From Myxococcales bacterium (lineage in GTDB: Bacteria; Myxococcota_A; Polyangia; Polyangiales; Polyangiaceae), in contig JAEUKE010000207.1 in assembly GCA_016794345.1 (NCBI GenBank), forward strand, positions 1 through 64,000: a DNA stretch of 64,000 bases, in the 5' to 3' direction. The position numbers were made by a program, and so were the translations under genes. The notes beneath the pieces were generated by a model. That model was not told where the DNA came from. It did not search any database and saw only the letters and a list, made by a program, of their open reading frames with translations. Below, piece by piece: positions 36,685 through 43,737 of the stretch; position 1 is the stretch's first letter, and each line of letters starts with the position of its first letter.

Positions 36685-37623
36685 ATGGCTCTCAGCGTCG
36701 AGCAGGTGAACTTCCACCACCTCCGCTACTTCTGGGCGGTCGCGAAGGACGGCAACCTGACGCGCACGGCGGCGCGCCTGCACGTCGCGCAGTCCGCGCT
36801 CTCCTCGCAGATTCACCAGCTCGAGCAGCAGCTCGGCCATGCGCTCTTCCAACGAAACGGCCGGCGCCTCCTGCTCACCGAGGCCGGCGAGATAGCGCTC
36901 GCCCACGCCGAGCAGATCTTCACGACAGGGAGCCAGCTCGTCGTGACGCTCGAGCACGGGCGCCGGCGCGAGCAGACCCTGCGGGTCGGCGCGGTCGCAA
37001 CGCTCTCGAGGAACTTCCAGGAGTCCTTCGTCCGACCGCTCCTGGCCGAGCCGAACGTCCATCTGCGCCTCGAGTCGGGCGTCCTCGCGGACCTGCTCGT
37101 TCGGCTCGAAGCCCACACGCTCGATCTGGTGCTGGCGAACCGACCTTCGCGCCGCGGCCCCGATGAGAAGCTCCGTTGTCGCCGCGTCGCGCGCCAGCCG
37201 GTCAGCATCGTCGGGTCGGAGCGGCCCAAGCGGTTCCGGTTCCCTCGCGACCTCTCCGAGCGCGCGATGATCCTCCCCGGCCGCGAGAGTGACATCCGTT
37301 CCGAGTTCGACGCCATGTGCGAGCAGCTCGGGGTTCGCGTGCGGGTCCTGGCCGAGGTCGACGACATGGCCACGATGCGCCTCCTCGCGCGAGACACGAG
37401 CGCGCTCGCCCTGGTGCCTTCCGTCGTGGTCCGTGACGAGCTCCGCGAAGGCGCCCTGTACGAGCACTGCGTCGTCCCCGGGCTCTTCGAGACGTTCTAC
37501 GCCATCACGGCCGAGCGTACGTTCCCGCATCCGCTCATCGAGTCCGCGCTGGCGCGAGACGAAAACGACCTCCTCGAGTCGGGAGCCTCGCCGCTCGGCC
37601 CGCCGAACAAGAAGCGTCGATGA
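36685..37623 (+). CDS. LysR-family regulator (NhaR-like)
   Basis: 312 aa from ATG 36685. The N-terminal wHTH (FHHLRYFWAVAKDGNLTRTAARLHVAQSALSSQIHQLEQQLG) is closest in wording to NhaR-type LysR proteins (HLRYFWAVAK). The C-terminal effector-binding half has typical periplasmic-binding-protein-like segments. Its divergent position makes dabBA the likely target; CO2/bicarbonate status is a possible signal (inference). A TTG at 36643 is in frame but would be upstream of the promoter candidate. Confidence 0.93.
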   Translation: MALSVEQVNFHHLRYFWAVAKDGNLTRTAARLHVAQSALSSQIHQLEQQLGHALFQRNGRRLLLTEAGEIALAHAEQIFTTGSQLVVTLEHGRRREQTLRVGAVATLSRNFQESFVRPLLAEPNVHLRLESGVLADLLVRLEAHTLDLVLANRPSRRGPDEKLRCRRVARQPVSIVGSERPKRFRFPRDLSERAMILPGRESDIRSEFDAMCEQLGVRVRVLAEVDDMATMRLLARDTSALALVPSVVVRDELREGALYEHCVVPGLFETFYAITAERTFPHPLIESALARDENDLLESGASPLGPPNKKRR

Positions 37624-37762
37624 CGGAAACGGGGTGCTCGCTCTGGCAGTTCCCGTATCCTCGACGCTCCGCGCGTTCGCCAGGCTGTCCGTGGGCCGGC
37701 TCCACGCGAAACCTCTCAGCTCGTTCGCAGCTCTCGGACGTTGAAGCACCAGGAGGCTCATC

Positions 37763-38143
37763 ATGAACCGAATCGTTTGTCTGCTCTTCGGCGCGTCCGC
37801 GCTGCTCGTCTCCACCTCCTCTCTGGCCGACGTCGCCCCCGATCCTTGCGACGGCCTGAACGCCGGCGACGCGTGCACGATGCCGAACAACAAGCCGGGC
37901 ACTTGCGTGGATCAGGGCGGCTTCGTCGCGTGTGTGGAGAACGGGGGCTCCACCACGAGCACCGGCGGCTCCACCACGAGCACCGGCGGCTCCACCACCG
38001 GAGGCGGAGACGACGGCGGCTCGTCCGACGACGGCTGCTCGGCGACGGCTTCGACCAAGAGCGCCCTGCCGGGCTTCGCGCTCGTCGGCCTCGCGCTCGG
38101 CGCGTTCGCGGCCGCGGGACGCAAGCGACGCGCGCGCAAGTAA
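37763..38143 (+). CDS. MYXO-CTERM-type surface protein
   Basis: 126 aa with AGGAGG just upstream. Sec signal (MNRIVCLLFGASALLVSTSSLAD), a four-Cys module (PCDGLNAGDACTM, GTCVDQGGFVACV), a GSTTSTG repeat linker, and a C-terminal tail DDGCSATAST, hydrophobic helix, RKRRARK. This tail is the MYXO-CTERM architecture (Cys before a helix and Arg cluster) that anchors proteins to the myxobacterial surface. Confidence 0.85.
   Translation: MNRIVCLLFGASALLVSTSSLADVAPDPCDGLNAGDACTMPNNKPGTCVDQGGFVACVENGGSTTSTGGSTTSTGGSTTGGGDDGGSSDDGCSATASTKSALPGFALVGLALGAFAAAGRKRRARK
37946..38001 (+). repeat. 21-bp tandem repeat in a surface-protein linker
   Basis: Two exact 21-bp units (37946-37966 and 37967-37987) and a third partial unit encode GSTTSTG twice and GSTTGG. 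The unit is in frame, so slippage would change the linker length without a frameshift. Confidence 0.75.
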
Positions 38144-38155
38144 CCAGAGGTCGAC

Positions 38156-38494
38156 TTGACCCGCTGGCTCGCGGCGTTCGCGCTCACGCAGATCGTGGAG
38201 GTCCCCTTCTACGTTCTGGCGTTCGGAAAGAAGGAGCCACGTCTGGCAAGGCGTTTTGTCATCGCCTTCGCCGCCAGCGCGATCACCCACCCGGTCGTGT
38301 GGTTCGTCTTCCCGCGGGTGGTCCGACCCTACCTGGTCATGCTCGTCTGCGCGGAGGCGTTCGCCGTGATCACGGAGGCAGCGTGGTTCCGTCGCTTCGA
38401 CATGCCGCGACCTCTCTTCTGGGCCGTCGTCGCAAACGCGACGAGCGTCGGGGTGGGGTTCGCGCTTCGCGCGTTGTGGCCGGGGCTCGTGTGA
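38156..38494 (+). CDS. Small integral membrane protein
   Basis: 112 aa, TTG start with AGAGG at a 6-nt spacing. Three to four hydrophobic segments (AAFALTQIVEVPFYVLAF; FVIAFAASAITHPVVWFVFP; PYLVMLVCAEAFAVITEA; FWAVVANATSVGVGFAL). It has the HPVVW and E-A motifs of small membrane proteins found in several myxobacteria. Function unknown. 12 bp after the MYXO-CTERM gene, so co-transcribed. Confidence 0.62.
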   Translation: MTRWLAAFALTQIVEVPFYVLAFGKKEPRLARRFVIAFAASAITHPVVWFVFPRVVRPYLVMLVCAEAFAVITEAAWFRRFDMPRPLFWAVVANATSVGVGFALRALWPGLV

Positions 38495-38524
38495 CGCGCC
38501 GTGCGTTCGCCCGGCCTCGACAGC

Positions 38525-38977
38525 TCATTTCTTGAGAAGGGGCCCCTCACACGAGCCGACCTGCATCTTGATGCGCACGACTGTCGCCTCGTCGATGGCG
38601 TCGCGGCGCGCCAGCACGCCCGCGTCGTTGCTGTTCTGCTCTTCGGCCGGGATGAAGTACTTGCTGGTGTTCGATGGCGAGATCTTCACCCCGTTCTTGT
38701 CGTACTCGACACCGAGCGACTTGCGGAGCGCATCAAGCTCGGCTTCGCATCCGCCGCTCTTGGTCATCACGGTCTTGCTGACGACGAACTTACCCGACTC
38801 CACCGTGAGCCGGCCGTCTTGCAGTGCCGAGTTCGCGCCCAGCACCCCGAGCGTCAGCATCGAGGCCGGTTGCTTCCGGAGCGAAGCGATGGTGTCGGCA
38901 CCGCTGCCGAAGGCGTACCCGGCGGAGAAGATAACGCCACCGGCCACCAGGTACCCGAGGAGATGCGTCGGTTTCAT
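38525..38977 (-). CDS. Membrane-anchored or exported protein, unknown
   Basis: 150 aa from ATG 38977. An uncleaved-looking signal anchor (MKPTHLLGYLVAGGVIFSAGYAFGSG) is followed by a mixed alpha/beta part (LTVESGKFVVSKTVMTKSGGCEAELDALRK; KYFIPAEEQNSNDAGVLARRDAIDEATVVRIKMQVGSCEGPLLKK). The two cysteines could pair. No family recognised. Confidence 0.65.
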   Translation of the reverse strand: MKPTHLLGYLVAGGVIFSAGYAFGSGADTIASLRKQPASMLTLGVLGANSALQDGRLTVESGKFVVSKTVMTKSGGCEAELDALRKSLGVEYDKNGVKISPSNTSKYFIPAEEQNSNDAGVLARRDAIDEATVVRIKMQVGSCEGPLLKK

Positions 38978-39118
38978 GCCGGTCCCCCGAGCAAGGAACG
39001 TTCCCCTGCGATCACGAGCGAATCCGGCCCAATCGCCGCGAGGGGGCGCACCTTTCGCGTCACGGCTCGCGAAGCGCGCGTCGAGGTCGCCGGCCCGCGG
39101 TCGTGTTACCAAGGGCCC

Positions 39119-39739
39119 ATGGGCCGAGACCTCGAGATCGAATGCACGTGTGGTGCGGTGCACGGGCGCGCGCGGGACGTGTCGCCGGACAGCGTCAACC
39201 GCGTGGTGTGCCTCTGCGCCGACTGTCAGACCTTCGCTCGTCACCTCGGGCGCGCCGACCTACTCGACCCGAACGGGGGCTCGGACATCATCCAGCTCGC
39301 ACCGAACGCAGTCTCGTTCGACCGCGGCACCGACAAGATCGCCGCGATCCGTCTCGGGCCGAAGGGTCCGTTCCGCTGGTATTCCACCTGCTGCAACACG
39401 CCGCTCGGCAACACGACGAAGCCTTCACTTCCGTTCGTCGGGATCGTCTACGAAGCGTTCCGGGATGCACGTGATCCGGCCCGTCGCGACGAGGTGTTCG
39501 GTCCTCCTCGCGCGAGCATCTGGGGACAGAACGCGGTCGGCGAGCCACCCCCCGGGTCGACGAAGATGAACGTCCCGTTTCTCCTGCGCACGATTCGGAT
39601 GATCTTCGGGTGGAAGCTCGGCGGGCGAGCTTGGCCCCATCCTTTCTTCGATCGCTCGAGCGAGCCGCTGTACCCGGTGCGCGTGCTCACACGCGAGGAG
39701 CGGGCCAGCGCTCGCCCGGCGCATCGCGCTGCAGGTTGA
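39119..39739 (+). CDS. Cysteine-containing protein related to GFA/DUF6151
   Basis: 206 aa from ATG 39119. Cysteines cluster as CTCG (residues ~10-13), CLCADCQ and CCNT, the arrangement of the zinc-binding glutathione-dependent formaldehyde-activating (GFA) fold and its DUF6151-like relatives (FRWYSTCCNTPLGNT). The enzyme activity of such relatives is not established. Stop is 3 bp from that of the convergent M61-like gene. Confidence 0.75.
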   Translation: MGRDLEIECTCGAVHGRARDVSPDSVNRVVCLCADCQTFARHLGRADLLDPNGGSDIIQLAPNAVSFDRGTDKIAAIRLGPKGPFRWYSTCCNTPLGNTTKPSLPFVGIVYEAFRDARDPARRDEVFGPPRASIWGQNAVGEPPPGSTKMNVPFLLRTIRMIFGWKLGGRAWPHPFFDRSSEPLYPVRVLTREERASARPAHRAAG

Positions 39740-39742
39740 GCC

Positions 39743-41476
39743 TCACGACCGTTCACACGACCTCGGCGCATTCTTCGCTCTGGAGAACGCGCGGCCCGGC
39801 TTGCTCGCGCCTGCTGGGAGGAACCGGACCTCCTTCCGGGCACCGTCCCGCGAGATCGTCGCGACCACCGGGACATCGGAGCGGTCGGGCCGGTAGTCGA
39901 TCGCCTCGACCACGTCTCGTTCGCGCAGTCCTGCGCGAGCGGCGGCTGAGCCAGAGACCAGCTTTTCGATCCGGGTCTCCTTCCCCGCGCTCGCCAGGAC
40001 GAAGCCGAGCTCGAACGGGGCGACGGGTCGGTCGACGAGCTCCAGGCACGGACCGAGCGCCGTGCGATCGATCGCCACGGTGCCTTCGTCGAGGCTCCGC
40101 GAGAGCCGGGCGACCTTGCTCTCACCCGCGGCGTCACGGACCGCCGCGATGAACGCCTCGCGCGAGACCTCGCCGGAGCGGCGCGAGCCAGCATCTTCGA
40201 TCACGTTGCGCAGAACCTTCTGGAGCGGCCCCGGCCCGAGATCGACGGCGACGAGGACGCCGCGGGCCATCAACGCTCGAATCGCCGCCTCTCGTTCGGC
40301 GTCGTCACTCGAGGCGGCACGCGCGGCGAGCTCATCGATCCCGAGCTTCTCGCTGCCGGACAAGGCGCCCTCGGCGAGGAAGCCATTGAGGTCGGCCGCG
40401 AGCTCGGCGTCGTCGATGGCGCCGAGCTCGTGGAGCGTGAAGAGGGCGACCGCGCGGCTGATCCCCTCGCTGAACCAGAGGCCACGAGCCTCGCCTGCGC
40501 CCGTTCTCTCGCCGAGCCAGAGCGAGCCGCCGATCGTTCGCTGCGCGAAGATTTGTGCCATTCGGATCCTCGCGCCCGACGAAAACTCGGCGGAGACGTC
40601 GGCCGAGAGCGCGAGACCGCGGGCGCGTCTCCTGATGGATATCGGACGCTCGGCATGGCGGCCGGCCAGGATCAAGACTCCTGCGCTCGGATCGTCGGCA
40701 GGGCGCGAGACGTGGAGCCACCTGTCGATTGTCGTGCGAAAGCCTGCTGCCTCTGCTGCCACCCAGCGCGGATCGAAGGAGACGTAGCCGAGCGCAGCCG
40801 CGTGGTCGCGCCCTTCGGGCGCGCGCATCTCCGCTGTCGTGAGGTTACCGAACACGAAGAGCGCGCTCGAGAGCTCGAGCGGGCTCGCGGTCGTAACAAG
40901 ATCGTCCGCCAGCCCGAAGGAGGAGGCTGCGTCGGCGAGGAACGATCCATCGGCGACGAGCCTCAACCGCGTCGGCTCGCGTCCCGAGCCCGTCACCGGC
41001 AACGCGAGGACCTGCTCACCGCAGAAGCTCGCTCGGTCCGGCTCGACGACGAGGCGACAGACGTCAGGACCTGTCGCTGCCGCGCCCTTGGGCGAGACCA
41101 CGTAGGCCAGCTTGACCGGGGCCGCCGTCGCTCGGTCGGCGGAGAAGACCGTGGTCCCGTCGTCGCGCTGGCTCTGGGATAGGGAGACCGGCCCGTTGCG
41201 GTCTCGTGCAACGACGTCGGTCACGACAACCGCGCGGCCGTCCGCGAGCGTCCACGAGCGGGGCGACGCGGTGCTCGAGACGATATCAACGCGGAGCGTC
41301 CCTTCCTTTGGCATCGGCTTCAGCTCGAGGAGGAGCGCAGCAGACTGCGGGCTCGGCCGAGGGGCGGCGCGCTGACTGGCGATCTCCCGAGCAAGGGGCT
41401 CGGGCCTCGCCGCCGGCGGCTGGACCGAACAAGCCGACGCGAGAAGAACCAGGGCGGCAGCGAAGGCTCTGTGCAT
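39743..41476 (-). CDS. M61-like PDZ lipoprotein without the zinc motif
   Basis: 577 aa from ATG 41476; the signal MHRAFAAALVLLASAC fixes the start and Cys16 is the lipidation site. The central region GEARGLWFSEGISRAVALF, followed by LNGFLAEGALS, aligns by eye with the helix after the metal site in M61 glycyl-aminopeptidases. The C-terminus has a PDZ domain (FELGFVLASAGKETRIEKLVSGSAAARAGLRERDVVEAIDY). The HExxH zinc motif expected before this segment is replaced by MAQIFAQ, so peptidase activity is unlikely. It may be a binding protein for peptide ends in the periplasm. Confidence 0.75.
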   Translation of the reverse strand: MHRAFAAALVLLASACSVQPPAARPEPLAREIASQRAAPRPSPQSAALLLELKPMPKEGTLRVDIVSSTASPRSWTLADGRAVVVTDVVARDRNGPVSLSQSQRDDGTTVFSADRATAAPVKLAYVVSPKGAAATGPDVCRLVVEPDRASFCGEQVLALPVTGSGREPTRLRLVADGSFLADAASSFGLADDLVTTASPLELSSALFVFGNLTTAEMRAPEGRDHAAALGYVSFDPRWVAAEAAGFRTTIDRWLHVSRPADDPSAGVLILAGRHAERPISIRRRARGLALSADVSAEFSSGARIRMAQIFAQRTIGGSLWLGERTGAGEARGLWFSEGISRAVALFTLHELGAIDDAELAADLNGFLAEGALSGSEKLGIDELAARAASSDDAEREAAIRALMARGVLVAVDLGPGPLQKVLRNVIEDAGSRRSGEVSREAFIAAVRDAAGESKVARLSRSLDEGTVAIDRTALGPCLELVDRPVAPFELGFVLASAGKETRIEKLVSGSAAARAGLRERDVVEAIDYRPDRSDVPVVATISRDGARKEVRFLPAGASKPGRAFSRAKNAPRSCERS

Positions 41477-41563
41477 CCTCCGACGGTAGACACCGGCCGT
41501 CACGGCTCTTGCTGCGCGACGTCATGGTTGTGTCACCGTCGGGCGGAACGGAGCTCCGAGGAC

Positions 41564-42229
41564 TCAGAACCTCCAGCCGAGGCCGCCGAACCCACCCTGC
41601 TCTCCGCCTGGGCTCCCCTCCAGGAAGAGGTCGAGGTTTTCAGGCAAAATGAAGACGACCCCGAGCGCACCTTGAACGTGGTAACGATCCGTCCCGACGA
41701 TGGTCTCGTCCTCCGACGACCAGATGACGGGCCCGCCGAAGACGCGCGCCGACGCGTAGGGGCTGAGCCAACCGAAGAAGGTCTTGCCAAGCGTAGCGCC
41801 GAAGCGAAAGTCGATGCCGAGATAGGCCTCGCGTGAGGCCGGCGTCTCCAGCCTCGCGCTCGTGACGCCGAGCGTCGCCGCAAGGACCACGTACGGAATC
41901 ACCTTCTCCTCGGCGAGCACGCGCCAAGAGACGCCCGCGGCGGCGAGCCAACCCGGACCGACATCGTAGGTCTTGCGTTCCGTCACGAGCGTGCCGAAGT
42001 CGAGACCGCCCGCGCCGAGGGTGACGGTGAACTTGCCGGCGTAGAGGTCGCTCGTCGTGAGGACGGCTGGCTTGTCGAAGCGCACGTCCTCGCCGTCGAA
42101 GCTGAGGTGCGAACGCGACCAACCGGCGGCGGCGGCGATTCGCCCGCGTGGCGGAGGAGGCCGATTCGCACCCTCACCGGGCTCGGCGCACGACACGATC
42201 GCTCCCGCCGCACCGACGGGCGCAGACAC
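41564..42229 (-). CDS. Outer-membrane beta-barrel-like protein
   Basis: 221 aa, GTG start. Alternating hydrophobic residues with aromatic girdles (GWLAAAGVSWRVLAEEKVIPYVVLAATLGV; YLGIDFRFGATLGKTFFGWLSPYASARVFGG) and a C-terminal Phe (GGLGWRF) are typical of outer-membrane barrels. The N-terminus has no convincing signal peptide, and an in-frame TGA lies two codons upstream, right after a hydrophobic stretch of the same frame; the signal may therefore have been lost by mutation, or the start is misjudged. Confidence 0.6.
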   Translation of the reverse strand: MSAPVGAAGAIVSCAEPGEGANRPPPPRGRIAAAAGWSRSHLSFDGEDVRFDKPAVLTTSDLYAGKFTVTLGAGGLDFGTLVTERKTYDVGPGWLAAAGVSWRVLAEEKVIPYVVLAATLGVTSARLETPASREAYLGIDFRFGATLGKTFFGWLSPYASARVFGGPVIWSSEDETIVGTDRYHVQGALGVVFILPENLDLFLEGSPGGEQGGFGGLGWRF

Positions 42230-42390
42230 CCCTCACGTGAAGCCGGCGCGGGCGATCGCGAAGACCGCAATCCCCAGAGACAGCGAGATGGCAACCGGGG
42301 CGATTCTCAGAGGGCACCCGTCGTCGTTGGCTTGGTCTGCCGTGGCAGCTGCTTGCTCGGGCGGCCGAACCGCGGCCCGCAGCGCACGAC

Positions 42391-42420
42391 CGCGACCGGA
42401 GGCGCTCACCTCCGGTCGCG
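42391..42420 (-). terminator. Hairpin downstream of fadA
   Basis: CGCGACCGGAGG (42391-42402) and CCTCCGGTCGCG (42409-42420) form a perfect 12-bp stem with a 6-nt loop, 22 bp past the fadA stop. No T-run follows, so termination may be Rho-assisted. Confidence 0.6.
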
Positions 42421-42442
42421 ATTTCGCGAGAGCCAGCGCGCG

Positions 42443-43609
42443 CTACTTCGCCAGCTCGAGCAGGCCGGCCGCGCCCATGCCGCCGCCGATGCACATGCTG
42501 ACGACCGCGTATTTGCCGCCGCGGCGCTTGAGCTCCGCCAGGGCGGTCGCGACGAGCTTCGCGCCGGTGCACCCGAGCGGGTGGCCGAGCGCGATCGCGC
42601 CGCCGTTCACGTTGAGCTTCTCCTCCGGGAGCTTCAGCTCGCGCTGGACGTAGACACACTGGCTCGCGAAGGCCTCGTTCACCTCGAACAGATCGATGTC
42701 CTTCTCGGTGAGGCCTGTCTTGGCGAACAGCTTGCGAATCGCCGGCACCGGCCCGATGCCCATGATGGCCGGGTCGACGCCGACGGTGACGAACTTGCGG
42801 AAGTAACCGAGCCGGCCGAGGCCGAGCTCGTCCGCGCGCTTGGCGCTCGCGACGATCGCGGCGGCCGCGCCGTCCGAGAGCGGCGAGGCGTTGCCGGCCG
42901 TGACGCTGCCGCCCTGCGAGAACGCGGGCTTGAGCGAGGCGAGACCCTCGATGGTCGTGTCGGCGCGGACCATCTCGTCGACCTTGAACTCGCGCACGAC
43001 ACGCTCGCCCTTCTCGAAGCGGAGCGAGCTGACGGGCACGATCTCCTGATCGAACTTGCCGGCCTTCTGCGCCGCCGCCGCCTTCAGCTGGCTCTTCACC
43101 GCGAAGGCGTCCTGGTCGGCGCGCGAGATCTCGAAGCGCTTGGCGACGTTCTCCGCCGTGATGCCCATGGGCGTGTACACGGCCGGGAAGCGGTCCATCG
43201 CCTCCGGCGAGACCGAGATCTTGTTGCCGGTCATCGGCACCATGCTCATCGACTCCACGCCGCCGGCGATGACGAGATCGTCAGATCCGGTGGCGATGGC
43301 GCCGGCGGCCAGCGCGATGGCCTGCAGGCCGCTCGAGCAGAACCGGTTGATGGTCATGGCGGACGTCTCTTGCGGGAAGCCTGCGAGGAAGCCCGCCGGA
43401 CGCGCGACGTTCAAGCCCTGCTCGCCTTCCGGCATCGCGCAGCCGAGGATGAAGTCCTCGACGTGCTCCGGCTTGAGCTTCGGGTTGCGCGCGAGGAGGC
43501 CGCGGACGACCTCGCCCGCGAGCTCGTCCGGGCGACGCTGCGCGAGCGCGCCCTTGATGGCCCGGCCGACGGCCGAGCGAACCGCATCGACGATGACGAT
43601 GTCTTGCAT
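42443..43609 (-). CDS. fadA: Acetyl-CoA acyltransferase (thiolase)
   Basis: 388 aa from ATG 43609. Thiolase motifs: nucleophile Cys in INRFCSSGLQAI, VESMSMVPM, the His in NVNGGAIALGHPLGCTGA and the second Cys in VSMCIGGGMGAAGLLE. It catalyses thiolytic cleavage of 3-ketoacyl-CoA, the last step of fatty-acid beta-oxidation. It is the second gene of the operon with the fadN-type gene, 128 bp downstream of it, with three hairpins in the spacer. Confidence 0.95.
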   Translation of the reverse strand: MQDIVIVDAVRSAVGRAIKGALAQRRPDELAGEVVRGLLARNPKLKPEHVEDFILGCAMPEGEQGLNVARPAGFLAGFPQETSAMTINRFCSSGLQAIALAAGAIATGSDDLVIAGGVESMSMVPMTGNKISVSPEAMDRFPAVYTPMGITAENVAKRFEISRADQDAFAVKSQLKAAAAQKAGKFDQEIVPVSSLRFEKGERVVREFKVDEMVRADTTIEGLASLKPAFSQGGSVTAGNASPLSDGAAAAIVASAKRADELGLGRLGYFRKFVTVGVDPAIMGIGPVPAIRKLFAKTGLTEKDIDLFEVNEAFASQCVYVQRELKLPEEKLNVNGGAIALGHPLGCTGAKLVATALAELKRRGGKYAVVSMCIGGGMGAAGLLELAK

Positions 43610-43650
43610 TTCAGTAACTCCTGAACCTGGCAGTTCTCGGCAAGTGGGGG

Positions 43651-43730
43651 TGGGGCCCCACGCACAGCGTCGCGGGGTGGGGCCCCGTCGGGACATGCGC
43701 CCGACGGGGCGGGGGCTGGCGACAGCCCCC
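43651..43730 (-). other. Stacked hairpins in the fadN-fadA spacer
   Basis: Three dyads lie in the 128-bp spacer: TGGGGCCCCA (43651-43660), GCCCCGTCGGG with CCCGACGGGGC (43682-43692 and 43700-43710), and GGGGGCT with AGCCCCC (43711-43717 and 43724-43730). There is no T-run. They may stabilise or process the fad mRNA, or set the relative output of the two genes. Confidence 0.6.
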
Positions 43731-43737
43731 GGGAGGG

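Noticed and set aside
42233..42409. A 58-codon minus-strand frame from GTG 42409 ending in a hydrophobic segment
   Set aside because: The start lies in the loop of the fadA hairpin and overlaps the would-be ribosome site; GC3 is only moderate. It may instead be a relic of a signal sequence for the downstream barrel protein.
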